A DNA stretch of 64,000 nt from Yponomeuta sedellus. Its lineage: Eukaryota > Arthropoda > Insecta > Lepidoptera > Yponomeutidae. A program made the position numbers and the translations under genes. The stretch's first letter is position 1, and every line of letters starts with the position of its first letter. This document shows positions 12,248 to 23,994 of this stretch, in pieces. The DNA is taken from positions 21,615,805-21,679,804 of the forward strand of contig OW203736.1 in assembly GCA_934045075.1 (NCBI GenBank). The letters are read 5' to 3'. The notes under the pieces were generated by a model that saw only the letters and a program-made list of their open reading frames with translations, made no database searches and had not been told where the DNA came from.

Positions 12248-12266
12248 CCCCCCCCCCCCCCCCCCC
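12248..12266 (+). repeat. Poly(C) tract (19 C)
   Basis: A homopolymer of 19 cytosines follows a retroelement fragment at 12120-12247. Its translation gives a spurious poly-proline ORF. Confidence 0.9.
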
Positions 12267-13150
12267 TCGGTTATGTTACATCAACATCATACATACTTGT
12301 TATGGTCCTAAACTAGGATACCCGGCTATATTCCAGCTATACCCAGCTTTTATTTAATACAATTCAATTTATTTCAAATGTACGTCCATATAGAATAAAA
12401 TACATTCACATATAATTAAATACTTAATCATGATAAATTTAAAGTTCATGGTGTGGTGACCTAACGAGGACATTGCGAACTTGGGAAAACACCCAGACTG
12501 AAGCGTTTTTGTACCAAATCAAAGTACGGCAGCCACAAGCGGGGATAGAAGCCACGACCTCTAAGCGCGGTGAGCAAACGTTGCCCTCAAGGAGGCAGTC
12601 ATATTACTAAACGATGACAACTTATACATTCAGCCTTGAGCCTTGAGTTAATAACTTAACAGTCAATCAATCATCCATTTATTTGTTTAGTTTACCTATA
12701 TTATTACATACGTAATATGTATTATTTTGAGGTCAAGGTCAAGTACAAAAATTTTTTTTTCTTCGCGCTAAATTAGGAAAGGGACTCATCGTGATATGAT
12801 AACTGATAACTTATTTATAACAATGTAACATCGCAGGTTTTCATTATTTGTTCGACATTGGCACTTATGTACGCACGCGTTATAATGATAAATTCACAGG
12901 TGACGTAGTCTGAGGTTGGCCCAACTGTACCTGATCCTCTTCAGGCATTGGCGTGTCTGATCTGATGCATGTCATAATGTATGAGTCAAGTTAAACAGAT
13001 TGTTGAAGCCAAAAAAATTTTTCAGTTGTGGAATTTCATGCAGGTAGGTACACCAACCGCGGAATTTTTATGGATGCCTATCGCTGACTGAAGCTAGGTG
13101 TAAAATTTGTCATCAAAAAGTAGGTATTCTATTCATAATCTGGGTCAAAA
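12267..13150. other. Intergenic, nothing recognised
   Basis: AT-rich; no exon, repeat copy or RNA gene recognised. Confidence 0.45.
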
Positions 13151-13339
13151 ACGCAGATTAAAAGGCTACTAGTATAATCCCACAACGGATGTAAATACAT
13201 CCGTGAATCCCACCGTTTCTTTTACATCCGTCATCCGTGTATAAATCCATTTTAGATCCAAGGAACTGCATGGACTACCGAATCTCAATTGTATACTTTC
13301 CGAACAGTGCCGTGTCACCATGACACAGAAAAAGTCAGT

Positions 13340-13740
13340 GTCAATTCGATGTCGAGCATCTGTCAGTGTTGTCAGCTGTGTAATCCCAATGAGCGAACCC
13401 CGATCCCCCAATGGCTCTAAACTGTTTCGATTTCAATGCGGCACACAATGCACGGGCGAGCCCGCGATGCCAAAACCGAGCGCTGTGAATTAAATAGGCA
13501 GCTTCGAGACGCGGGTTTCCGAACCGAAAGCACTTTCGCCTACGCTCGGCAAACATCGGGCGTCTCCGACGCCGCCAGCTGACTGGGCCATCGCGCGAGA
13601 GAGACGCACCTATACGAGTGAAGCTCGCGCGAGCGAGACACGCACGCGCGCCGCGTTCGCGGCCGCCATTTATTTCTTTCGAGTGCTCAGCGCCGCCGTA
13701 GTGACAGCGTATTTCGACCACTGAGCTCCGACCTAAAATA
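13340..13740 (+). promoter_or_regulatory. CpG-rich promoter region of the LRR-Ig gene
   Basis: Base composition changes abruptly: CpG-dense sequence (for example GCGCCGCGTTCGCGGCC at 13648-13664) in otherwise AT-rich DNA, ending about 1.5 kb before the LRR-Ig start codon. Initiator-like TCAGT words occur nearby. Inferred to be the promoter and 5' end of the downstream gene. The minus ORFs at 13169-13721 are probably by-products of the composition. Confidence 0.5.
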
Positions 13741-15230
13741 ATTCGTTTTACTGTGGAATTTATAAGTTAAATTTTGTTCACACGTTACAATAAACCGCTA
13801 GTGCATTCTGTTGTGCTGTTTGAATATGAAATTTTACGTGTTGTGAGTGCGTGCAAAGCCTGCGAGCAGCAGGACGATGACAGGCGATACAGTGTCTGTT
13901 GTCAACATGGAATCTTGAATTATGCAAGTTGGAGTAGAATGTGGCAGAGTATTAGGTAAATTCCAGTGATATTTCAACTTATTTCTGTGTTGTGCACTAG
14001 TTGACACGGCTTGGGAATGTTATCGAGTCGGGAGGTAAGTCATTGTCACGGCAGTAGGTAGAAATGTGTCCAGAGCAAAACCACACGGGGAACTCGAGGT
14101 ATAATTAAAACGAATCCGCTGCCTTGGTGATACTTATTTGTGAGAAATGCTATCCAATGCTAAACAATGGCCTCAATTACTGATAAAGGGAGCAATTTAT
14201 TGAGAACAATGCTTGACGAGCTGTGTCCGGAGTCGGAGTTCTTGAGACAGTAGTATTAGTGCAGTAACCTTTAGAACCAACTGGAAGAACAGTTCTTACG
14301 ATAACACATTAGTTCAAAGCAGAGTCGTAACTTGATGAAACTTCATGAAGTTGCGGCCGAGTAATTCTAGTAATTATCGACGAACACGTATGCGTGTATT
14401 GATACATCGATTCAATGTCATAATATCAGTAAACGAATAAGTAATGTAGACACAAAAACTAATCACTGCCACGTTGGTCTTGCGGTTAAAGCATTTGACT
14501 GCCAAAACATAGGTTGTGGGTTCGATTCCCACTGATGGCCGCCGTACTGGATTTTAACAAATGGCCTCAGTTTAGGTGTATTTCCATGTTTGCGATGTGC
14601 CTGGTTATCATAGCATATGGTATCCTAGTTTGGGACCAGGACAAATGATGTGTTTTGTGAAAGTTATTATTATAAGTGGAATGAACTTGTGATACCTAAC
14701 TCAATATAAAAGACCTCTAACGCCTACTTTGACAAAGTGCGTGCGTAACAAAGTGCTGATTTCCCAGGGTGATTTATAACAATCTCAGTAGCTAAAAAGT
14801 TTATTAAGAGTATATTTCTGTGAAACTAAAGTCAAGTAATTTTCCTGCCTGAAACAACAGTCAAAGAGAAGTTTCATCTTTAATAATAAACAGATTTACA
14901 ATATAGGTACTCAGACTAAGTAATTCTGGCAATTTGACTAAAATTAGAGTTAATAAGGCGTTAAAGGAAACTCCTATAAAACAAACAGTCCTGTCTATGT
15001 GTTCAGCTCTCACACATGCAAATTAATCAGAAGCACAATATTATTTAAGTGTCCAGAGGTCAAACAAGCTGTTGACGTTAATAAAAACCACTTTGAAAAC
15101 GTCGAATGTTACTGTCAAGCCCCAAGCCGGTTAATATGACATATGTGCAAATTAATCGACCTTCAGGACGAAATGCAAATAAAACCGTTTGTATTGTTTC
15201 AGTAAATAAGACTATGAGGGTTATAAAATA
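13741..15230 (+). other. Predicted 5'UTR and first intron of the LRR-Ig gene
   Basis: A strong donor (GAG|GTAAGT, GT at 14035) and an acceptor (TTGTTTCAG, AG at 15201-15202) 28 nt before the ATG suggest a spliced leader, exon about 13.7-14.03 kb. This is an inference from splice motifs only. A tRNA-like SINE lies in the intron at 14470-14650. Confidence 0.45.
14470..14650 (+). repeat. tRNA-derived SINE in the leader intron
   Basis: A tRNA-like head with A box (TTGCGGTTAAAGC) and B box (GGGTTCGATTCCCACT at about 14518) is followed by a body with GGTATCCTAGTTTGGGACCA, which is related to the family-2 body. Confidence 0.6.
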
Positions 15231-18200
15231 ATGCCGTGGCAGCACAAAGTTTTGGCGCTGGCTATCATATGCGCGGTGGCGCGCGGCGAGGAGTGCCTGG
15301 TTGGCTGCCGATGCTCCGCATCCGGGCTCAACTGCTCTGACGCCGTCACCGCGGACCACCGGCTAACCCGCGCCGCGCTCGCCCACTATGGGACAGGGCT
15401 GCAAGAACTCACGTGGATCCAGTCTCGCATACAGACCCTCGATAACGACCTATTCAACGCACTACCAAACATAGAACACATCGATTTAAGCGGAAACGAA
15501 ATTAGAAGCATTGAGCAAGGACTGTTCTCTGGACTGACGCGTTTAAAGCATCTCAATATATCTAGAAATAAGATAGATGATATACCGCGGTCGCGGTTCA
15601 GCTATCTAAGGAACTGCGAGGTGCTCGACTTGTCACACAATGAGCTGCACCTCATTCCGCTGCAGCTCTTCGAGCCGATGAGCCGGTTGCAGTACTTGGA
15701 TATCTCCTATAACAAAATAGCCTCCGTCTCAGATTTCTTTTTTAAACCTAATAGACAATTAAAATCGTTGTTCCTAAATAATAATAACCTAGTCAAGATA
15801 ACGTCTAACGCCCTAGTCGACCTGAAAGATTTGGAAACGCTGGACGTGTCAAGCAATCAATTAGACTATATTCCAAAGGACATATTCGATAATTTAGACC
15901 AGTTGAGACATTTGAATCTGAGCAATAACGCATTCCAGAACATATCAAGCGATGCTTTTAAGAATGTCCGTAATCTGAGACGACTGAATATAGGCGGTAA
16001 CCGATTAAAACTGCTGCCGCCGTATCTCTTCCAGAACAACGCAAATCTAAACACGCTCTACCTCGAGAACACCGAGATCACTGTTATACAAAACACAAAT
16101 TTCAAAGGCCTGAGTAATCTGCAGGAGCTGTACATAAGACACAACCGCTACCTGCGAGAAATAGAGGCTTACGTATTCCAAGACACACCAACTATAACCC
16201 ATTTGGATTTGAGCTCGAACGCTTTGACATTCCTGCCACAATCAATGAAGAATCTGGAAAAGTTAGTGGAACTGCGGATGGCCGAAAACCCATGGGCTTG
16301 CGACTGTCGGATGGAGTGGTTCGGCAACTGGGCGGATGCCCGTAAGGACATCATCAAATCAGATCTGAGTTGTAACAATGCCTACCCTAACGAAATGATC
16401 ATCGCATTGAAAAGAGGTTTCTGCGAGGCGCCTACAGTGATTGAGAGCACGCCTCTCACCCTCTACAGGCTGCAAACACATGCACTTTTAGAATGCAAGT
16501 TCAAAGGAAATCCGGCTCCGTCCATCACTTGGATTACGCCGACCAGATCAGTCTACCACTGGAATCCAGACCCTCTAATCCCAGACTTATTCAAAAAGCA
16601 TGGAGCAGCCCATGACAAATACTACAAACCGTTAGACAATCGATTGGGCAACTCCAGAGTGAGAGTAGTTGAGAATGGCTCTTTACACATTGTTGATATA
16701 CACAGAGAAGATACGGGCACGTATCTATGCTTCGGCACCAACCCCTCGGGCAACGTATCGGCAGAGGTCACCCTGTATATAGACCCTATGACGATGTTTG
16801 AGATAAAAATCAACAGCCTCATATGCGGCGGCCTGTGTGCCGCGGGCTTTCTAGCACTGACATTACTAGTGCAAGCGCTTCGCTATATATTCTACAGGTC
16901 TGTATACCAAAAACTGTTGTAAAACTAACGCTTAATAAACGCTAATCAGTATGTCCCGTAATTTTTCTTTAGTTTTTGAGTCCACAAAACGTTGGAAAAT
17001 TCCAGGTTTCGACTCGTGGAGACATGCTGCAGCTGTTGCCCTTGCATCAGGCACGACGCGCCGCGCTCGCGCCAGATTTACAGTATGCTCGATAATATCG
17101 AGACCTACAAGCGACAGCAGCTCGAGAAACTGCGAGAAAACTACGCTGTTCAAGTAAGCACTGTTATAGACATTAACACACATACATATCAGTTAACATA
17201 TCAACTTGCCTAACGCAATGTTTATGTTTATAGGTGCATCGGATAAAGGAAAACTGTACTCAGCAAATGGACTGGATACAGAACAGCTATTCGTCGCAGG
17301 CGACCCATCTACGCAATATTAGAGACATTGGGACTAACCACTTATCATCCATGCGCGATAACTACCACGATCAGGTACGTGTCGCTGATAATACTATCAG
17401 CGAAAACATAAAACTAATTAACTTTTGCTGAAAGACTAAAGTTATGTTAGCAGCCTTTTGTCTATTCAAGTATTCGCTCGCATATTATGCAAATTGAACA
17501 ATGGCCGTGTCTAAGCAGTTTTCTTTGCAGGTAAAACGCGTCCGGGACTACTCGACCAGCCAACTTAACTGGGTCCGCGAGAACTACGTGTTCCAACGGA
17601 ACAAAATCAGAAAATTCAGCGCTCACCAGATCTTACGTCTGCGAGAGTCATACAAGTACCAACAGCAGACGCTCAACAAGGTCCTGGAGAACCTCCCGAG
17701 CCTTTACTTCGAGAACTGTCGCAGCGGCTCATGCAGACGAAGCGACTCCATGGGCCCTCTAGACCCGGACGTGGAAATCATAGACATGTACCTCAAGACG
17801 AAGATCGAGAAGCTCAGTTACTTGCCAGACCCAGTATTCGACACCGAGAGTAAGGTGTCTGTATACTATACACCAACAGAGCGCTCCCTTAACTCAAGGA
17901 GGAACTCTCCGGTCCCTCTCCCCGAGGGCATCCACATAAACATGATCGAGAAGGGCCCCCCGCCGCGACTTCTGGCCATGATTCGGCCGGTACAGTTTGA
18001 CCCACCGCCCAGCGTCGAGGACCCCACGCCGCCCGACTCGCCGGGTCCGTCGCGGGCCCCACCGGTGCGGCACGGCACTACCAAAGCCTACTTGGAGTGC
18101 GAGAAGGTCGAAGGGTCCAAGCCGTCGAGCGAGCCGCTCCTTGGACACGAGCGGGGCGACTTCTGCGACCACCGGACGGCGAAGGGCAAGCGATACTTGC

Positions 18201-18382
18201 CCGCTAGCGCCAGTTCCCCGGACCTTTGCGGCGACCGCGACCGGGACAGCGAGTTCACGCACGAGCGGGCACGGGTGCTGCTCGCCGTGGAGCTGACGAA
18301 GCCAGAGTGTCAAGTGAAGCACGCGGCCGGGCAACTAGTGTGTGGCGAGTGCGTCAAACTGTGCGAGAATACGCCATTGTAG
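15231..18382 (+). CDS. LRR + Ig single-pass transmembrane receptor-like protein (LIG family)
   Basis: Four coding exons join in phase: 15231-16897, 17006-17153, 17234-17374 and 17531-18382 (935 aa). The protein has a signal peptide (residues 1-19) and an N-terminal LRR cap with cysteines (C22, C26, C28, C35). About a dozen leucine-rich repeats follow (about 55-350), then an LRRCT cap starting NPWACDC (about 353). One Ig domain has paired cysteines near 421 and 500 (DTGTYLCF motif), and one membrane span lies at about 529-549. The cytoplasmic tail of about 380 residues opens with a palmitoylation-like cluster, ETCCSCCPC. It continues with five 22-residue YxxQ repeats and a proline-rich, then charged, C-terminus. 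Reading straight on from exon 1 would stop at 16920. The splice at 16897 removes that stop and brings in the conserved tail. Family members act in adhesion or receptor signalling. The exact orthologue is not certain; a Drosophila LIG protein such as CG16974 is a guess. Confidence 0.9.
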
Positions 18383-19310
18383 TACAGGCTTTTGACGCGC
18401 GTATTTAAAATCTACGCCGTGTCCGGCCAGGGCCTCGAGCGACAGGCCGGCATACAACTCTGTGATTATCGCGGTAAACCCCCGCCTTCCTTCGTCTAAG
18501 GTTCGTAGTTGAACATATCTTGCCTAGTTAGGGCCGAGGCATAGGGTCGCGTGCTGGTCAGGTGGACCGCTTATACTTCTAAGTAAGCTGTGATAGACTA
18601 GATTTGAATTTAACTGTAGCGAGAATTCATTTCCATCTGATAATTGTCTCTAGCTATAGGTAGTAAGAAAACATACGATACGTTCATGCGGCTATGGGCG
18701 AGTAGTTAAAATTATCGATAATAAACCGTTCAGTAAGTGTTCCGTGGGTATTAGATACTTGTAAATAATCTGATTAAAAAAAGTCTTCGTCGACTTGTTT
18801 CAATCATTTTCCATTTTGATGTATTTTTAGGGTAATATCTTAGAGCATTATGCATTTTATATTTGTTCAACATAAAATGTAGACTCTTGTGAGGTGTAAG
18901 GAAGTTGTTACAGTCTTGTTGTAATTGTTGCGAGGTATTTTGTAATTGGGGAAACGCGAGCACAAAACCATTCGGTGTTCTCTATCAACTGCAACTGTAA
19001 ACCAGCAAATATGTATAGATTTGATCTCAATTGCTCCTGTAAATATCTACATATAACAGTAGAAAGTGTAACTATACATAAACTTCGAATAAATTATTTT
19101 CTCACATCTAAAAGTAAATAAAATAGTTAAAATTACTACATATTTGTGACAAATGAGTCTTGCAGTGATATGCCAAATGCAGCAATTATTATATAGAGAC
19201 GTTTCTTATTACGAAGTATACAAATATTGTTGAAGATTTTCTAAATATATATGAACAAAAGTAAAACAAATACCCAATAAATCATGGAGAATAAATTATT
19301 TTTTAATGTA
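18383..19310 (+). other. 3'UTR and poly(A) signals of the LRR-Ig gene
   Basis: AT-rich sequence after the stop at 18380-18382. AATAAA hexamers lie at 19088, about 19116, 19276 and 19290. The cluster at 19276-19295 is the best candidate for the 3' end. Inferred only. Confidence 0.45.
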
Positions 19311-20430
19311 CACTCTCTTTCATTTATTAGATGTTATGTTCTACGAAGACTTCGAATCAACATTTGCTTATTGATATTTTCATACATTAGACGTATTTTT
19401 AGTATCTCTTCAACCATAAAATATAGTTAAATAACTATTAAATAAAACACCGAGAGTTTTAACAACCGTTTATTGTCCAACATTAAACGTAGACAATATT
19501 AATCGTTCCAATTAAATATTTTGCAATCTAGGCTACTCTCGAAACATTACAACAATGAAGCTAAAGTAACATTTTGTAGATTAACAGCTGAAGAAGTAAG
19601 ATTTTTTATCCAGAACGCCTTAGATCGTGTTTGGTATGGATTGATAGATAAATAGATAACTCTATATTACGCACCAGTAATTAACATCACAATGATGAAT
19701 TTGAAAGGAGTTTCTGCGATATATTAATGAAATAAATAACGCTTACTTTATATATAGACTTACCCACAGCTGGATTTAGGCTTCATCCAGCCGCTTTAGA
19801 GAATTCCACTTTCCCAGCTTGTATACAATACCTCTACCAAATGTCTATAAAGATTGTCTAGAACAGACAGAAAATGTGGAAAACTTTGTCTAAATCAGAC
19901 GAAAAAATGTTTTCAGCAGTTTCTGCTTGATCTAGACAATGTTTACGATGATGTTTTAAAGAGTAACGTACTAAGACGGCTGGATGAGGCCGACAAAGTA
20001 CGGTAAAGTGTGGAGGCTTTATTCGGCAGTGGACGTATGTAGGTTTATGAAGGTGGCATTACATCGTCGTGAAATGAAAATGAAAAGATTTTATTCAAAG
20101 TAGCGCAGAAACTACGGCTTAATGAACGTTACAATTCAAACTAGGCGTCCATTTCAAAATCAAGATTATTTGGTCTTTTTCGTAACAAACTTAGTCGTAA
20201 TTAGGAACAAAAAAATACAAAAAAAAAAGTAACGCCTGATTCTACACAAAAAAATACAACTCAATTTAGTGGTTGAACAACAAATGTTAATTAGTGTCGG
20301 TTGTAAACATACTAACGCCAGATACACCAGCCAGATAGCTAGGGCCTCATTTCATACAACTACGATTCATGGTTTTTTTATGACAACGTGATGTACATTG
20401 CGTAGCCGATTAACACAAACTCGCCAGCTT
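19311..20430. other. Intergenic, one SINE fragment
   Basis: A family-6 repeat fragment (TTCAAAGTAGCGCAGAAACT) lies at 20070-20175. Otherwise unassigned. Confidence 0.45.
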
Positions 20431-20915
20431 CTGAATTGAATATTTTACTAAGTAAATACTTAGGTACAGTACTACACATCATAAAAGTCCCTTCGGGAAT
20501 CTTCGTTCGCGCAGACTAGGAAGAAGTGTAACGAAAGTACCCGAAGCTATAAGTACATTCAACATGATCTTTAACCGATACGGTTAAGGTGCAGAATTGA
20601 TTGTCGCAGTAGAGATACCTACATATTTCGCTCACGGTAATATTGCCAAACTAATAGTCACCTGCATCGATGACGTTGAATCAACCAATAGCAACAAAGG
20701 CGCGCGGCCTGCCATAAAATGAAACTATCTGATTGGTCGATCAACTTGCCGCTCATCCAAAATTTGGTCATCTGCGCAGGTACATCCGCGAGACTTATTT
20801 CTTGTGTAGCACTGTAACGTTCTGTCACGCTCTTTGCTGACAAATTTGAAGAGACAGCATTACAGTTAAATATTTACTTAGCGGAATTCTCCAGTCAGAA
20901 ACCGGCCCTAAGGGC
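20431..20915. repeat. Element with inverted subterminal repeats
   Basis: TTCTGAATTGAATATTTTAC at 20430 is matched in inverse orientation near 20870-20900 (TAAATATTTACTTAGCGG, then TTCTCCAGTCAGAAACC). Related termini recur at 20930-20955 and 21366-21405. A repeated internal word, ACGTTCTGTCACGCTCTT, occurs at 20817 and 21103. This is a mosaic of the same non-autonomous family; borders are uncertain. Confidence 0.4.
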
Positions 20916-20957
20916 ATATTTTTTAATTGAGTATTTCACTAAGTAAATACTTAAGTA

Positions 20958-21101
20958 CAGTCTGTTGGCTTTTAGAATATACCTCGGGCTCTAGAGTAGG
21001 CTTCGGTTTCCGCCGAATATTAGTTCCGATATTTCTAGTACACGAATATATCCGATTCTATCCGATAGTAGCCGAGGTATATTCTAAAAGCTAACAGACT
21101 G
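20958..21101. mobile_element. MITE with 30-bp terminal inverted repeats
   Basis: Starts CAGTCTGTTGGCTTTTAGAA and ends with its complement, TTCTAAAAGCTAACAGACTG. The arms are about 30 bp with one or two mismatches and the total length is 144 bp. The same termini occur in the larger element at 57236-57860. Confidence 0.75.
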
Positions 21102-21136
21102 GAACGTTCTGTCACGCTCTTTTCTGAGAACTTAGA

Positions 21137-21187
21137 AGATACAGCAATACAGTTAACTATTAAATAGTTAACTGTATTGCTGTATCT
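21137..21187. repeat. Perfect palindrome, 25-bp arms
   Basis: Left arm 21137-21161 is followed, after one base, by its exact reverse complement to 21187. It is derived from the ACAGTTAACTATT segment of the surrounding repeat. Confidence 0.85.
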
Positions 21188-21203
21188 TTAATAAATTTTA
21201 TAT

Positions 21204-21362
21204 TGTACGTAATACAGAGAATATTGTTAAGAGGTTCGAAATTTCACTGATGCCGGTGAGTCGCCCATTAGCTCAGTTGGAAAGAGCGCTGGCACGGATA
21301 GCCAGAGGTCGCGGGTTCGAGTCCCGGCATGGGTGGAAATTTTAGCCTCTAAATAGGTTTCA
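21204..21362 (+). repeat. tRNA-like SINE (family 1), single copy
   Basis: A tRNA-like core occupies about 21266-21337, with A box TAGCTCAGTTGG and B box GGTTCGAGTCC. The anticodon-like stem CTGGC/GCCAG encloses the loop ACGGATA. About 60 nt of family sequence precede the core (TGTACGTAATACAGAG) and the family tail TTAGCCTCTAAATAGG follows it. The T-stem mismatch, the missing loop T33 and the dispersed copies argue that this is a SINE, not a tRNA gene. Confidence 0.8.
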
Positions 21363-21539
21363 AAGTTAACTATTTACTTAGCAAAATTCTCAATTCAGAA
21401 ACTGGCCCTAACTGTACTAATCGGCGGCAATGTACCTCTAATTGTCATAATAAACTACGAATTGTAGTTCTATGAAACGAGGCTATGGATCTAAGAGGGT
21501 ATAATTTTTTTATGTAGTCTATAAACGACTCACAGCAGG

Positions 21540-21815
21540 GCACAGGCCTTCCCTCAGTGAGAGGGTATTAATAAGTCTATCTAATGAAGTTGATTGCTAA
21601 TCTTTAACTTATTCTAGTTAGTTAGACCTGAGATTTCCGCACTCAGCCTCATAGTTGGGCCATTGTTCGTAGCAAGCGCTGAGGTATGTTAACACCTCAG
21701 ACACTAGGGTTTCCTTACGATGTTTTCCTTTATCGTCAGCAAGTAGTATTGCTACTAGAATTTCACAAATGTACATAACTTAGAAAATAAAGTCATTGGT
21801 ACATGCCGGGGTTCT
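21540..21815 (-). repeat. SINE family 4 fragment
   Basis: Contains the blocks GGTTTCCTTACGATGTTTTC and AAAGTCATTGGTACATGCCG that recur at 32215-32490, 48180-48260, 60690-60875 (same strand) and, inverted, at 24800-24880, 52480-52640 and 55005-55165. A tRNA-like B-box end (TACATGCCGGGGTT) marks its head. Confidence 0.6.
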
Positions 21816-21820
21816 ATAAC

Positions 21821-22139
21821 TTATTCTATTGATTCAAGAAGTACAGACTTTTATTCTTTACCTTACGCGAAGTGCTCGTGGCCTAGTCGAACAGAGTGAT
21901 TGGAATCAACCACTTGAGTGAAGCAACATCAGGCGCGGTCAGGCGCAGGATGGGTTATTAATACGTCTATCCAATGAAGTTGAATGCTAATCTTTCCTTT
22001 AACTTATTCTATTGATTCAAAAAGTATAGACTTTTTATTTTTTACCTTACACGAAGCGCTCGTATCCTAGTCGAACAGAGTGATTGGAATCAACCACTTG
22101 AGTGTAGCAACATCAGGCGCGGTCAGGCGCAGGATGGGT
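21821..22139. repeat. Tandem duplication, period about 183 bp
   Basis: 21821-21956 and 22004-22139 are near-identical (TTATTCTATTGATTCAA... to GGTCAGGCGCAGGATGGGT). Shared sequence precedes each (GTCTAT.TAATGAAGTTGA). The array merges into a family-7 repeat at 22130-22260. Confidence 0.75.
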
Positions 22140-22407
22140 GACCGTCTCGAGACTACCGCTAGTGGTATTTTTCTGAGCGCTTCCGAGCTTCGCAAGGCAC
22201 TAACGTGATGCACTAACGTCATGTAATGACAGTCGTTAAGCCATGCCAGAGGCGCAACAGTGTTTATAAAGTGTTTTTTTTTATTATGAATAGGATAAGG
22301 ATACAATGTTAGTGTATCTGACACAGTGCGATTAAGTTTATACCTTGACTCGAGTCGTCTCTAAATCTGTTTTCAACAGACTTAAAAAAATAGGTAGGAC
22401 TTCAATG

Positions 22408-22457
22408 CCTCAGAACACAAAACGAAGTTCCTGACATCTTCGTTTTGTGTTCTGAGG
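22408..22457. repeat. Palindrome, 20-bp arms
   Basis: CCTCAGAACACAAAACGAAG at 22408-22427 and its exact complement at 22438-22457 are separated by a 10-nt loop. Confidence 0.85.
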
Positions 22458-22702
22458 TCATGATCTACTTTTTCAAAGTAGGTGCTAATGCTGAACTGGA
22501 CATTTACTCAGAAAAACTATCTAACTACTCCATATTCATATTAAAAATATACTGTCGTATTTATAAAACCACAATTCGCTAAAACACTCCTCAAATGTAG
22601 TTTAAATACTATGTGGTAAAGGAGAACAGTCTACATGAACATAAACTCACGCCTGTATCCCGGAGGGGTGGGCGGAGACCAGGGTTTGCCACTTGCCACA
22701 AT

Positions 22703-22879
22703 TTTAAAAACCTATTTAGAGGCTAAAAATTCCACCCATGGCGGGACTCGAACCCGCGACCTCTGGCACGGATAGCCAGAGGTCGCGGGTTCGAGTCCCG
22801 GCATGGGTGGAATTTTTAGCCTCTAAATAGGTTTTTAAAATTGTCCTTGGCACGTGTTAGTGCATTAAAAAGAATATAA
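22703..22879 (-). mobile_element. Palindromic (head-to-head) family-1 SINE insertion
   Basis: Two inverted copies of the SINE 3' half meet at the anticodon-like stem-loop (centre about 22770-22790). The right arm carries the long 3' tail (TTAGTGCATTAAAAAG). The left arm stops at TTTAAAAACC. It is flanked by ACTTGCCACAAT (22691-22702) and ACTTGCCACGAT (22880-22891), a 12-bp target duplication with one mismatch. Confidence 0.85.
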
Positions 22880-23994
22880 ACTTGCCACGATCCTGAGAGA
22901 CCTCATAAAAAAGCTTACAATAGACAGTTTAAACTGTATTTGAGAAATGTTTCAGAGAAATCGTGCTTGTATAAATAAGAAAAGATAAAGTTTACTAAGC
23001 ACGCTGTAAAGTAAGTACCCTTCAGCTGTACCTCAACAGAATGTCAAGGAGTCTAGATCAGTGATCCGCTAAGTGTGGGCCGCATCAGAGGGTGTGCCTC
23101 GAAAAAAATATTAGGTCTCGCTAAAAAATACGGTTTTGGAGAAAATGCAATCTTGTAACATATTTTTCGCATAGGTTCGATATCAACCCACGTATGTCCC
23201 CACTGCTGGGGCATGGGATTTGGTTGATTTTTTTTTTGTTATTAAAAACAAAAATACTTGAAACTTTTACTAATATTAAATTAGGAAAAGGAATTCAAGG
23301 AATAGAAATACCAATTCCCATAACGCAGTTTGAATTTGTAAATTCCGTAAGAGTAGTGTCGTTACAATCTAAGCAAAAATTTAAATTCCAATTGAAACAT
23401 TTGTAATTAATAATAGTGAATTTCTCACAATACAACCACTTGCGCTGGCCCCGAAATAAGATATCGCCGTCAGGCTATACTAGTCCACTGCTGGACATAG
23501 CCCTCACCTAAAAAGCGCCACGTTGTGCTATCAAATAAGATATCCAGTGCTATATCTTATGCAAACCTGAAATAACCATACTAGGATATCACAAACATAT
23601 GAAAACACCCACACTGAGGTTATTTGTACATTAAGTCCGGCGCCTCGAGTGCGAATCGAACCCATAGCCTCTAGATTGGCAGTCACGCATGCTACTACTT
23701 TTTTCTCAATACCTGTTACAAAAATACAGGCTGGTATATTTACTACATTACATATAAAGGTACATTTACTACTACAGAAGACACCGTATGTTGACACTAT
23801 GTAGAAATCGATTATCAGTAAAAAATTTCCATGTACAGAGTTGGCCTTTATCAAACATGAATAACTCGGCCGGCAACTTTAAATTTCAAATTGTTGATTT
23901 TTTAGCCATCTCGGTAACACGATAGATACCACTCACAATTCAGCATTGTTTTTGAAAATTTCTTCACTCGAGACCCAAAAGCTACCTAACGTTA

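Noticed and set aside
12169..12357. Poly-proline ORF
   Set aside because: Produced by a 19-nt cytosine run next to a retroelement fragment.
13169..13721. Two overlapping minus-strand ORFs (80 and 126 codons)
   Set aside because: They lie in CpG-rich DNA upstream of the LRR-Ig gene, show no domain and have no splice support; composition explains the lack of stops.
16898..16922. Stop codon at 16920 as the true end of the LRR-Ig protein (563 aa)
   Set aside because: A consensus donor at 16898 and acceptor at 17005 join in phase to conserved repeat-bearing exons; the 563-aa form may exist only as a retained-intron variant.
17866..18334. ORFs of up to 146 codons opposite or overlapping the LRR-Ig tail
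   Set aside because: The GC-rich final exon of a phase-consistent gene accounts for them; no domain was seen in the alternative frames.
21266..21337. Possible functional tRNA gene
   Set aside because: The loop ACGGATA lacks the invariant T33, the T-stem and acceptor have mismatches, and the sequence is dispersed in many SINE copies with shared non-tRNA flanks.
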